A stretch of DNA of 64,000 bases from assembly GCF_947496985.1 (NCBI RefSeq), contig NZ_CANMEZ010000003.1, forward strand, positions 558,001 through 622,000, in the 5' to 3' direction. Source of the DNA: an uncultured Kordia sp. (GTDB lineage Bacteria; Bacteroidota; Bacteroidia; Flavobacteriales; Flavobacteriaceae). The notes beneath the pieces were generated by a model that did not search any database, was not told where the DNA came from, and saw only the letters and a list, made by a program, of their open reading frames with translations. How positions within the stretch are numbered: the stretch's first letter is position 1; every line of letters starts with the position of its first letter. Position numbers and translations under genes: made by a program. Shown piece after piece: positions 53,343 to 63,500 of the stretch.

Positions 53343-53777
53343 ATGGAAATGAGTCCACAAGAAATATCAAATATTGAAATTAGAATACAACGTGAAAATA
53401 AAGCAGAAACTAATAAAATATTAGTATATGCAACAGCATGGACAACGATACCTAACCTAAAATTCAAAGATTTTGAAAACAAAGATTTGAATAATATAAA
53501 CATCATATGGGAAGATTTAGATTTGAAACTCTTAGAATTAAAGTTATATCTAATACCCGATGATGGAAATGAGCCACCAGTTAGGAGGTTTTATGCAATC
53601 AATTATTTTCTTGAAATCATAAATAATGAAAATGCAAAATTCGAATTTAATAACAAAGACAATAATGTGCTTCTTACGAAAGTATCAATGAAAGTAGGTA
53701 CAGCAGATCCTACGGGAACAAAGCGTACGGTAATTACTTATGAAGATACTGATATTATTGATGATACTGATAAATAA
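53343..53777 (+). CDS. Hypothetical protein with PTGTKRTVITYEDTD tail, paralog B
   Basis: 144-aa paralog of the preceding protein (NKILVYATAWTTIPNLKFKDFENKDLNNINI matches VYITILSQFSNVEIKAFEVKDLRNLN in layout). It ends DPTGTKRTVITYEDTDIIDD plus a short tail. No signal peptide or motif with a known function. Located 19 bases upstream of the TPR-kinase start, so it may be transcribed with it. Confidence 0.55.
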   Translation: MEMSPQEISNIEIRIQRENKAETNKILVYATAWTTIPNLKFKDFENKDLNNINIIWEDLDLKLLELKLYLIPDDGNEPPVRRFYAINYFLEIINNENAKFEFNNKDNNVLLTKVSMKVGTADPTGTKRTVITYEDTDIIDDTDK

Positions 53778-53796
53778 TATATGTGATTCTTCAGGA

Positions 53797-55905
53797 ATGA
53801 AATATACTATAAATCATAAAATTATAAGCATTTTAAGCTGTGTTATGATGCTTTCTACATGTTTTGTTGGTTGTAAACAAGAAAAAGTTTTAACAACAAC
53901 AAAACATGTACAACATATTGATAGTCTAAATATACTTGCTTTTGATTTTTTAAGAAAAAGAGCTTGGGAGCATTGTTACACACTTGCTAAAAAAGCAGAT
54001 TCTTTGGCTACGTTGCATACTTATAAAAAAGGTCAAGCCAAAAGTTTGCGAATTCAGGCACATTATTGGAATAACAAAAATAAGTTAGATAGTGTATTTC
54101 GTGTATTAAAACAATCTGAACAATTAGAACAATCAAATAAGAATTACAAAGGTTTACTTGCTGTATACAATACAAAAGCATTATTATTTAAGAAAAATGA
54201 ATTCTATGATGATGCGTTGGAAAACTATAAAAAAGGATTGGCAATTATTGATAGTAGCATTACAGAAAAACAACAGAGTAGAACACATGTAAATATTGCA
54301 AATGTATATACTGTTACTGGTATTTATGACTCTGCGGTATATCACTACCAAAAATCTTTATTACTCAACAAACAAGAAGTAATCGATAGACAAACAATTG
54401 TAACTTATGTAAACCTGGGAAATGTCTATAGTTTATCAAACAATTACAAACTTGCAGAATTCTACTATACCAAAGCATTAGATCATTATAAAGAAAAAGC
54501 AAACATAGTACAAGAGGCGAAATTATATAATAACTTGGGAGCATTATTTTATGAAAAATCGGATGATGAAAAATCATTGGCTTATTTCAAAAAAAGCATT
54601 GCGCTAAAAGAAAAAATTGGAGATTCATTTCAACTAGCGCGCGGATATTTAAACATAGCGGAATTATATGTTGAAAGAGACGCAGATTTGACAATTAATT
54701 ATTTAGATAAAGCGGCGCTCTACTTTAACGCTCAAAAAGACAGTTCATACATCGCTAAAATTCATATTTCCAAAGCAACTATATATCAAAATAACAATCA
54801 AATTAAAAAAGCGAAAGCCGAATTAGCGAAAGCTTTAGCGCTATCAAAAAATGCTTCAAACCTTACAGTAGAAAGATATTTAGCCAAAAAACAAAGTGAA
54901 TTTGCATTTAATGAAGGAAACTATAAAAAAGCATATGAATATCAATTAGTATATGAAGTATTAAACGATTCTGTTTTTAATGAACAAAAGCTATGGGAAA
55001 TGGCAGCATCAGAAAAAGAATATCATTCACAAGTCAAAAAAGCAGAAATTTCATTACTCGAAAAAGATCGTGCATTAGCGGAAGAAATTGCTTCACGAAA
55101 AGAATCAGAAAACAAAAAACTATATGCATATCTCTTTGCTTTCGCGATCATTCTCTGTTTGGTAGTCATCATAGCAATCTACTTTTACAAACTCAAAAAA
55201 GCGGCGAATCAATTAGCGGAACAACAAAAAATAGTACTCAAACAAAAAATACAAAACTTAGTCAATGATCAGGAAATTGAAATTATAAACGCCACATTAT
55301 CAGCAAAGAAAAAAGAAAAAGAAGAGATTTCTAAAGAGCTGCATAACAACATTGGAAGCTTATTAACATCTGTGAAATTTCACTTTCAAGCATTTGATAA
55401 AAACATCATAGAAGAACATGAAGGCACCAAAAAACTCTATGAAAAAACAAATCAGATCTTAGACAATGTAACTGATGAAGTTCGAAACATTTCACATCGG
55501 TTTGATAAAGATCCAATTCCTGATTTCAACCTAGAAAACGCGATTACAAGTTTTTCTAAAAAAATAGAAAATCAACAATTAAAAGTAAGTACAACCATTC
55601 ATGGTTTAGAGAACTTTGAAAACTCACAAATCAGTATTTTTATTTTCCGAATCTTACAAGAATTAGTCAACAATGTACTAAAACACGCAGCTGCGAGTGA
55701 GTTAAGTATCAATATTACACGAAATACAGATCAAATAAACATGATGGTAGAAGACAATGGAAAAGGATTTGATATACAAAAGGAGGAAAGTGGAATAGGT
55801 TTAAAAAATCTAAAAAAACAATTAGCAACAATAGACGGTTCGTGTCATATAGATTCTAATGAATCGCGCGGAACAATTATAAATATTGACATTCCAATAC
55901 AATAA
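53797..55905 (+). CDS. TPR-containing sensor histidine kinase
   Basis: 702 aa. I chose the ATG at 53797, which gives a signal-type N-terminus with a lipobox-like CFVGC; an upstream start at 53740 would bury it. Periplasmic TPR repeats (about 35-390; ALENYKKGL, HVNIANVYTVTGIYDSAVYHY, YNNLGALFYEKSD) are followed by a membrane helix (441-466), a coiled coil, a HisKA_3-like site (H516 in SKELHNNIG) and a HATPase domain (ELVNNVLKHA, DNGKGFD). This is a common Bacteroidota kinase layout. Its regulator is encoded three bases later. Confidence 0.9.
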   Translation: MKYTINHKIISILSCVMMLSTCFVGCKQEKVLTTTKHVQHIDSLNILAFDFLRKRAWEHCYTLAKKADSLATLHTYKKGQAKSLRIQAHYWNNKNKLDSVFRVLKQSEQLEQSNKNYKGLLAVYNTKALLFKKNEFYDDALENYKKGLAIIDSSITEKQQSRTHVNIANVYTVTGIYDSAVYHYQKSLLLNKQEVIDRQTIVTYVNLGNVYSLSNNYKLAEFYYTKALDHYKEKANIVQEAKLYNNLGALFYEKSDDEKSLAYFKKSIALKEKIGDSFQLARGYLNIAELYVERDADLTINYLDKAALYFNAQKDSSYIAKIHISKATIYQNNNQIKKAKAELAKALALSKNASNLTVERYLAKKQSEFAFNEGNYKKAYEYQLVYEVLNDSVFNEQKLWEMAASEKEYHSQVKKAEISLLEKDRALAEEIASRKESENKKLYAYLFAFAIILCLVVIIAIYFYKLKKAANQLAEQQKIVLKQKIQNLVNDQEIEIINATLSAKKKEKEEISKELHNNIGSLLTSVKFHFQAFDKNIIEEHEGTKKLYEKTNQILDNVTDEVRNISHRFDKDPIPDFNLENAITSFSKKIENQQLKVSTTIHGLENFENSQISIFIFRILQELVNNVLKHAAASELSINITRNTDQINMMVEDNGKGFDIQKEESGIGLKNLKKQLATIDGSCHIDSNESRGTIINIDIPIQ

Positions 55906-55908
55906 TCT

Positions 55909-56547
55909 ATGAAATTACTCATATGCGATGATCACAGTTTAGTTTCTGAAGGTATCGAATTGATGCTGCAAAATAGTTCAGAAACCTTTGAAATACATAT
56001 TGTTACCTCAGGGAAAGAAGCACTTCAGTTTTTGCAATCTACCACAATTGATGTTTTGATTTTAGATATCTCTATGCCCGAAATGGATGGTTTGAATGTA
56101 TTAGATGCTTTAAATGATTTAGAACTTAGTATGAATGTATTAATGCTCACAATGCACAATCAAATTGAATATATCAAAAATGCAATGCAAAAAGGTGCAA
56201 AAGGATACATTCTAAAAAATACAAGCAAAGAAATGTTGATAGAAGCCATTCACAAAGTTGGAAAAGGAGAAACCTTTGTAGATCAGCGTTTAACGAATAT
56301 TCTAATCAATGACTTAACAAATGTGCCAAAAATTGAAACAATCAAAAATGTAAAACTCACACCTCGTGAAATAGAGGTGTTAAAACTAGTTGCTCAAAAC
56401 AAAAAAACCAAAGAAATTGCCCAACTACTATTTGTTTCTGTAAACACAGTACAATCGCACAAAAAAAACTTGTATAGCAAGCTCAATATTCATTCCGTTT
56501 CAGAATTGGTGAACTACGCCATAAAGCATGGTTTTGTGGAGTTGTAA
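55909..56547 (+). CDS. Response regulator, LuxR/NarL family
   Basis: 212-aa partner of the TPR kinase. Receiver: acidic start LICDDHSLV, phospho-acceptor D53 in LILDISMPEMDG, T and K as MLTMHN and YILKNTSK. The LuxR HTH reads LTPREIEVLKLVAQNKKTKEIA, then VSVNTVQSHKKNLYSKLNI. It sits between the kinase and a T9SS/VCBS gene, which is a likely target. A degenerate copy of its C-terminus is found at 60353-60487. Confidence 0.92.
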   Translation: MKLLICDDHSLVSEGIELMLQNSSETFEIHIVTSGKEALQFLQSTTIDVLILDISMPEMDGLNVLDALNDLELSMNVLMLTMHNQIEYIKNAMQKGAKGYILKNTSKEMLIEAIHKVGKGETFVDQRLTNILINDLTNVPKIETIKNVKLTPREIEVLKLVAQNKKTKEIAQLLFVSVNTVQSHKKNLYSKLNIHSVSELVNYAIKHGFVEL

Positions 56548-56682
56548 AGTGTAAATATTATAAAAAATGGATACAATTTATAAAAACAGACGAATGATTT
56601 GTTAAAGTATAGAAAAATATAGTTTTTATTTTTTTAATTTTGTTTAGAATATTAACATATACCGATTAACATACCAAACAAA

Positions 56683-59600
56683 ATGAAAAAAAAATTACTA
56701 TTACTGTTATTATACCTAATTAGCAGCCATATTGAAGCGCAAATTGGTTTTCAGGAATCCGTTGTTATTGATTATACCTATTCAGTCCGAGCACCTTTGA
56801 TGGCTAAATCTGCAGATATTAATTGTGACGGAGATATAGATGTTGTTGCAATAGGAGGAGAAGGAATAAACTGGTTTGAAAATATTGATGGAACTGGAAG
56901 TTTTGGTGACAAAAATTCTATTTCTGCTAACAGTTCAGTTAAATCGATACACTTAGCAGATTTTGATAATGATGGAGATGTAGATGTATTGAATGTTACA
57001 AACAACACTTTTGAGCTTCTTAAAAATACAAACTGTACAGGAGAGTTTGAGTCCTTTGTTACAATTACTCCAAATAATCCTTCTGGGACTGTTCCTGTAT
57101 TTCCTGTTGATTTTGATGGTGATGGCGATATAGATGTTGTATCTTATTACAGAAGCTACTCGCCAAGTGTGAGAAGATTAATTTGGTATGAAAATATTGA
57201 CGGTAATGGAAACTTTGCTACAGAACAAATTATTTCTGACGATACTTCATCTATTGATAACACTTCTATAATATATGTTGATGATATAGACGGAGACAAC
57301 AATCAAGATATTATTTTAGGATCTTATAACCTAGATAAAATTGTTTGGCTTAAAAATTTAACCAATGGAAATTTTAGCGCAGCAACAACAATTACAAGCA
57401 CAACGGATGGAGTTGTAGCAATATATACTTCAGATATTGACAACGATGGAGATAAAGATGTCATTGCGGCGTCACAAGTGGATAATGAAATTAATTGGTA
57501 TGAAAATCAGGATGGTTTAGGTGATTTTAGTGCTGCAAATAATGTTACGACCAATGCTACAGAAGTAAAAGAGATTCATATAGCAGATGTCAATAATGAT
57601 AATAATAAAGATATTTTACTAGCTGCGTCTAGTTATAATACAGGATTTACACCTGCAGATGATAATAAAATCGCATGGTTTAGCAATGCCAATGGTGATG
57701 GTAATTTTGGAAGCGAGCAAATTATTTCTACAAAAGCTATCGGATCAAACTTTGTAACGGTAGCGGATATTGATGGTGATAATAATCAAGATGTTATTTC
57801 ATCATCCAAAGATGATGATAAAGTAGCTTGGTATAATAATGTAAATGGCGATGGCACTTTCGGTAGAGAAACTATTATAAGTAGAAGAATACAGTATCCT
57901 AACAATGTATATCATGGTGATTTTGACGGCGATGGTGATGTTGACATATTAGCAACTTCACAACACGATGCAAAACTAGCATGGTTTGAAAATGTAAATG
58001 GACTTGGCTTTTATGGGAAACAATATATAATTACTGAAAATGCAGGGACTGGTAATCAGGTTCCTAAAGCCTATCCTGTTGATATTGACGGCGATGGTGA
58101 CTTAGATATAGCTTTTGCTCATTATACAAAATTGGCATGGCTAGAAAATGTTGACGGTAAGGGAAACTTCACTACAGAACACCTTATCAATGATAGTGGT
58201 ACTGGAGCAACTATTATTCGTTCAGGTGATTTTGATGACGATGGTGATATGGATTTGGTATATGGTGTATACAATTCAAATAAACTTTTTTGGCATGAAA
58301 ACACAGATGGAAATGGAACATTTGGAGCTGAACAAGTAATTTATGATTCAGGCGGAAACAACGGATCTCTTACTTCTCTTGAAGTAGCTGATTTAGATGA
58401 TGATAATGATCTAGATATTATTGCATCTTCTTTTAATACTAATATGTTCCTTTATAAAAACTCAAATGGATTGGGAGATTTTCAAAGTGAACACTTTTCT
58501 ATATTTAGTAGAAAACAAGCAGTTTATCCAGCCGATGTAGATGGTGATGGTGATAATGATATCATTGCGGTTAGTGCCAATGGTGGTGGTGGTTTTGATG
58601 CGGTTGTTTGGTATGAAAATTCCAACGGTAATTTTTATTCGGAACACGATATTTCAACGCTAACAATTCATGGTAGAGAAATCTATGCTGCTGACATAGA
58701 TAACGATGGAGATATGGATGTTGTAACGGCTTCTGGTCATTCACAAACTTCTGGAAAATTAGCTTGGTATGAAAATACAGATGGAAACGGAAACTTTGCT
58801 GATAGACAAATTATTGATGAAGCTTTTGACTTTACTAGAGGACAATCAGTAACCATTGCAGATGTAGATAATGACAACGATATGGATATTATAGCGGCAT
58901 TTGGATATTTCGCTAATTCATACATAGGAAAAGTTTCTGTATATGAAAATATTGGAGTTTTAGGGAATAGAATTGAAGGTAATGTACGTATAGATACAAA
59001 TGCAGATGGTTGCACAAATGATGATATAGTTGGAAGTAATCTTATGGTGATTGCTGACAATGGAAGCAATAGTTTTGCAACATTTACGAATGAAAATGGA
59101 GCATACCAAATTGCAACTACCGCAGGAAATTTTACAACAACGATTACATCTGAATTGCCAAACCATTTTACCGCAAATCCAACTTCGCATATGTTCAACT
59201 TTGCAGGATTAGGAAATCAATATACAGCTGACTTTTGTATTGAACCTGTAGGTGTTGTCAATGATCTAAATATCAACGTATATCCAACGTTAGGATCTCC
59301 AAGACCAGGTTTTGATACTTCATATCGAATAGTATATAAAAATAATGGAACAACGCAATTAAACGGAACTATTACATTTGAATTTGATAATACTAAAATG
59401 CAATTTGTTACTGCTAGCGAAACCGTAAGTGCTCAAACTAGTAATTTACTAACATTTGATTATTCAGCATTAAATCCTTTAGAAACAGGAATTATTGATC
59501 TTGATTTTACATTATTTGCTCCACCAACAACAAATATTGATGATGAATTAACTACTACAGTAACTATTAACCCAGTTTCTGGAGATGATACACAAGAAGA

Positions 59601-60312
59601 CAATATATTTGAGTTAGAGCAGCTAGTTATAGGTTCATATGATCCTAATGATATTCAGGTATTAGAAGGTGACAAGATTACGATAGACGAAATAGATAAA
59701 TATCTGCATTATGTTATTCGTTTTCAAAATACTGGGACAGCAAGTGCTATAAATGTCAATGTTGAACATATTTTTGATGCCAAACTTGATTGGCAAACGA
59801 TGCAGTTGGAAAGTATGAGTCATAGTGGAAGTGTTGAAATTACAGATGGAGCTATGGTAAACTTTATTTTTAATAATATATACTTACCAGATAGTACTAC
59901 AGACGAGCCTAATTCTCATGGTTTTATCGCTTTTAAAATAAAACCTAAAAGTGATGTAGAAGTAGGTGATATAATCAATGGAGTAGCAAGTATCTTTTTC
60001 GACTTCAATCCAGCTATTATCACAAATACCGTTAGTACAGAAATAGTAGAACCTTTATCTGTAGCTGAATTTCATAAGAATAATGTAGCTATTTATCCAA
60101 ACCCAACGAAAGGATTGTTTACAATACGTGTAAATCGCGGAATTGAAAAATTAACAATATATGATATCAATGGTAGACAATTAAAAGCTGTTGAAGTAAA
60201 AAACAGTTTAAGAGAATATCAATTAAATATCAGTAATTTATCCAAAGGAATTTATTTTGTAAAAACTCAAACCGATTTAGGAATTCAAACACAAAAACTT
60301 ATCAAACAATAA
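56683..60312 (+). CDS. VCBS/FG-GAP repeat surface protein, T9SS sorted
   Basis: 1209-aa secreted protein. A signal peptide (MKKKLLLLLLYLISSHIEAQ) precedes about 740 residues of FG-GAP/VCBS repeats with calcium-type loops (D-x-D-x-D-G-D-x-D) and W(Y/F)EN(I/T/V)DG units, predicting a beta-propeller series. From about 760 follow a CarboxypepD-like beta domain and a DUF11/DUF7619-like block (GSYDPNDIQVLEG at about 985, YVIRFQNTGTASAINV). The T9SS type A domain starts near 1135 (VAIYPNPTKG, YDINGRQLK, KGIYFVKT). Likely a surface adhesin or glycan-binding scaffold. Confidence 0.9.
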   Translation: MKKKLLLLLLYLISSHIEAQIGFQESVVIDYTYSVRAPLMAKSADINCDGDIDVVAIGGEGINWFENIDGTGSFGDKNSISANSSVKSIHLADFDNDGDVDVLNVTNNTFELLKNTNCTGEFESFVTITPNNPSGTVPVFPVDFDGDGDIDVVSYYRSYSPSVRRLIWYENIDGNGNFATEQIISDDTSSIDNTSIIYVDDIDGDNNQDIILGSYNLDKIVWLKNLTNGNFSAATTITSTTDGVVAIYTSDIDNDGDKDVIAASQVDNEINWYENQDGLGDFSAANNVTTNATEVKEIHIADVNNDNNKDILLAASSYNTGFTPADDNKIAWFSNANGDGNFGSEQIISTKAIGSNFVTVADIDGDNNQDVISSSKDDDKVAWYNNVNGDGTFGRETIISRRIQYPNNVYHGDFDGDGDVDILATSQHDAKLAWFENVNGLGFYGKQYIITENAGTGNQVPKAYPVDIDGDGDLDIAFAHYTKLAWLENVDGKGNFTTEHLINDSGTGATIIRSGDFDDDGDMDLVYGVYNSNKLFWHENTDGNGTFGAEQVIYDSGGNNGSLTSLEVADLDDDNDLDIIASSFNTNMFLYKNSNGLGDFQSEHFSIFSRKQAVYPADVDGDGDNDIIAVSANGGGGFDAVVWYENSNGNFYSEHDISTLTIHGREIYAADIDNDGDMDVVTASGHSQTSGKLAWYENTDGNGNFADRQIIDEAFDFTRGQSVTIADVDNDNDMDIIAAFGYFANSYIGKVSVYENIGVLGNRIEGNVRIDTNADGCTNDDIVGSNLMVIADNGSNSFATFTNENGAYQIATTAGNFTTTITSELPNHFTANPTSHMFNFAGLGNQYTADFCIEPVGVVNDLNINVYPTLGSPRPGFDTSYRIVYKNNGTTQLNGTITFEFDNTKMQFVTASETVSAQTSNLLTFDYSALNPLETGIIDLDFTLFAPPTTNIDDELTTTVTINPVSGDDTQEDNIFELEQLVIGSYDPNDIQVLEGDKITIDEIDKYLHYVIRFQNTGTASAINVNVEHIFDAKLDWQTMQLESMSHSGSVEITDGAMVNFIFNNIYLPDSTTDEPNSHGFIAFKIKPKSDVEVGDIINGVASIFFDFNPAIITNTVSTEIVEPLSVAEFHKNNVAIYPNPTKGLFTIRVNRGIEKLTIYDINGRQLKAVEVKNSLREYQLNISNLSKGIYFVKTQTDLGIQTQKLIKQ

Positions 60313-60352
60313 AGAAGTTATACAATATCAAAGACCGCTACTTTCTATAGTG

Positions 60353-60487
60353 AAGGCCTTTTATTCCATTTCTAAAAATAAACTCAATATTGACTCAATT
60401 TCAGAATTAGTTTGTTATGCTTATAAATATGGTTTTATACAGGGATTTTTAAGGAATAAAAAACGCAATTTTTCAACTGTTTATTAA
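60353..60487 (+). pseudogene. Remnant of a LuxR-type regulator C-terminus
   Basis: An open frame reads FYSISKNKLNIDSISELVCYAYKYGFI and ends at a stop at 60485-60487. It is clearly homologous to the end of the upstream regulator (LYSKLNIHSVSELVNYAIKHGFVEL). The rest of the gene is missing. It lies just before the second VCBS gene, the same position that the intact regulator holds before the first. Confidence 0.8.
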
Positions 60488-60500
60488 GTAATAAAGAAAG

Positions 60501-60508
60501 TATATTTG
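60501..60508 (+). promoter_or_regulatory. Candidate -7 element before the second VCBS gene
   Basis: TATATTTG matches TAnnTTTG; no convincing -33 partner at the right spacing. It would place a start about 60 bases before the gene. Confidence 0.3.
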
Positions 60509-60577
60509 TCAAAAAATTGTGAAAACCACTTCAATGATTGCATCGCTAACATTACATTTTAGTTAAAAATAAAATAC

Positions 60578-63500
60578 ATGATTAAAAAAATATTACCACT
60601 ACTTGTACTATTTAATTTCTTTTGGTTAAATGCGCAACTTGATTTTTATAACAATGAAATCATAAACGAAGATGCTAGTGTTTCTGGCGCTTCCGAAGTC
60701 CTTTTGTCTGATGTTGATGGTGATGGAGATTTAGATGTTATCTCAAGTTCTTATGCTGCAAAAAAAATAGGATGGCAAGAAAACATTGATGGACAGGGCA
60801 CATTTGGAAACTTAAAATTAATTACTGAAAACGCATACGAAGTTCGGTCTTTGTTTGATGTAGATATTGAGGGTGATGGTGATATAGATTTAATTTCGGC
60901 ATCTGATGAAGATGGTAAAATTGCATGGTATGAAAATGATGGACAAGGTAACTTTGGGAGTCAAAATATTCTGGTTGAATACGCTTCAGCCGCGCGTTCA
61001 GTTTTTGGAAGTGATATAGATGGCGATGGTGATATTGATATTGTAGCTTCATATGATTGTTGCACGATTGCTTGGTTTGAAAATTTAGATGGTCAGGGAA
61101 ATTTTGGAACAGCTAACAGTATAGCATATCTTTCTAATCCATCTTCAATGTACTTAGATGATTTAGATGGTGACGGTGACATGGATATTGTTACAAACTC
61201 TTTATTAGAAGACAACTATATAAAAATTGTATGGTTGAAAAATTTAAATGGACAAGGAGTTTTTGGAAGTCAAGAAGTAATTCATACGTATATACCAGAA
61301 ATGAATTACTCAGTTGTTTCTCAGGTTTATGTTAGTGATATTGATGCTGATGGCGATAAAGATGTTATATACACGGCAAACAATCAAATGGGATGGATAG
61401 AAAATACGGATGCACTAGGAAACTTTACAAGTAGTCCTGCAAATATAGTTTACCAAAACAACTTACGAAATAGATTTGTGTCGGTAAAAACGAAAGATAT
61501 GGATAATGATGGAGATTTAGACATCATTACTGGTGGAACTGAGTGGCATGATCCTGAACGAATTGCTTGGTATGAAAACTTAGATGGTTTAGGTAATTTT
61601 TCTTCAACACTGCATACCGTAAATAGAGACACAGAAGGAATTGCATCCATAGCTGTTGAAGATATAGATGATGACGGAAATGTAGATATTCTAGGAAGTT
61701 CTAGATATGAACATTCAAATGTATTTTGGCTTAAAAACTCTGGAGACAATATAGACTTTGGTGATCAAAAAATAATTTCTAGATATTGGTATACACCTTC
61801 GCGGTCAAGAGCAATTGATTTAGATAATGATAATGATTTAGACATCATTTATATAGTAAATTTAAATACATTAGTTTGGTATGAAAACTTAGACGGACTT
61901 GGCAATTTTAGTAATCAAATTGTTTTAAGTACAGAAGCTTCTGGTAAGTTACAGTTTTCAGATATCAATAATGATGGACATATAGATATAGTGACTTCAT
62001 ATGGAAATAACCTTATGTGGCTTGAAAATTTTGGTCAAGGTAATTTTTCTACTCCTAACGAAATAATAGCAAATCCCAATGTTGCCTCTACAGCTTTTCC
62101 TGCTGATATAGATGGTGATGGTGATGATGACATCGTTTCTATCAATCATGTAAATACAAGTTCTAATTATCTTGCTTACAATGAAAATTTGGATGGACTC
62201 GGTACTTTTGGACCTTTTGAAGTGATAACGTCAATGGGATCAAATAAACTGTCGCATCTTGAAATTAGAGATTTTGATGGTGACAATGATAATGATATTG
62301 TATATACTGGTGTTGATGGTTCTGGAAATTCAGGGCAAATGGGATGGATAGAAAATACAGGTGGATTAGGTAATTTTGGACCAAAAACAACAATTTTTAA
62401 TGACGAATGTAATATTGTAAAATCTGTAGACTTAGATGAAGATGGTGATTTAGATTTAATAGCTGCTATGTATGAAGATCAGATTTTAGCTTGGTTTGAA
62501 AATGTAGATGGACTAGGAGGTTTTAGTAACAGAAGAATCATTTCAGAAGCAAATAGTTATGGTTCTAGAAATATTTATCCTGCAGATATCGATGGAGATG
62601 GAGACATGGACATAGTATCAAGTTCACATGAAGAATCAAGCGTTTTTTGGTATGAAAATTTAGATGGTTCAAATTTTGGTTCAGAACATGTAATTACGAA
62701 TACTGTAGAAGAAGTTAATAGTGCATTTCCAGGAGATATTAATGGAGATGGAAAACTAGACATTATAGTTACGCAAGGTGATGATGATCATGCAGTATCA
62801 TGGTATAGTAATAGCGGACTACTTTCAAACAGACTTAGTGGTATAATTCGCTTAGATATTGATAATGATGGCTGTGATAATGGTGATACAAGAATGGCGA
62901 ATCTTATGGTGTCAACAACAAATGGAACAGAATCAATTTCAACATTCACAAATAATGCAGGTTACTATCAATTGTATCCTACGGAAGAAGGAATGTATAC
63001 TACAACTATTGAATCAAACCTTGATTTTTATGATGTTGTACCAAATGCTGTAGATTCAAATTTTACTGGATTTGGAACTATAGAAAATGCAGATTTCTGC
63101 TTTACTGCGAATCAACTCGTAAATGATTTAAAAATTAGCATTATTCCTTTAGGAGACGCCAGACCTGGATTTACAAGTTCATATGCTGTTACATATCAAA
63201 ATGTTGGAACTGTAGTACAAAGTGGAACATTATCCGTAGATTTTGATGATACTAAATTAAGTTTCTTATCTGCAACAGAAAGTGTTTTATCTCAAACAAG
63301 TAATCAGCTAACATTTGAGTATGATTACCTCAATCCATTAGAAATAAGAACAATACGGTTAGAATTTCAAATATTTCCTCCACCAACAGTAAATATTGAT
63401 GAAACATTAACCTTTACAGGGGTAATAAATCCTATTCCAGGTGACAATAACCCTGTTGATAATACTATACAATTTGATCAAATACTAATTGGTTCATACG

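Noticed and set aside
60313-60360. Terminator after the first VCBS gene
   Set aside because: An imperfect hairpin (AAGACCGCTA..TAGTGAAGGCCTT) has too many mismatches to call.
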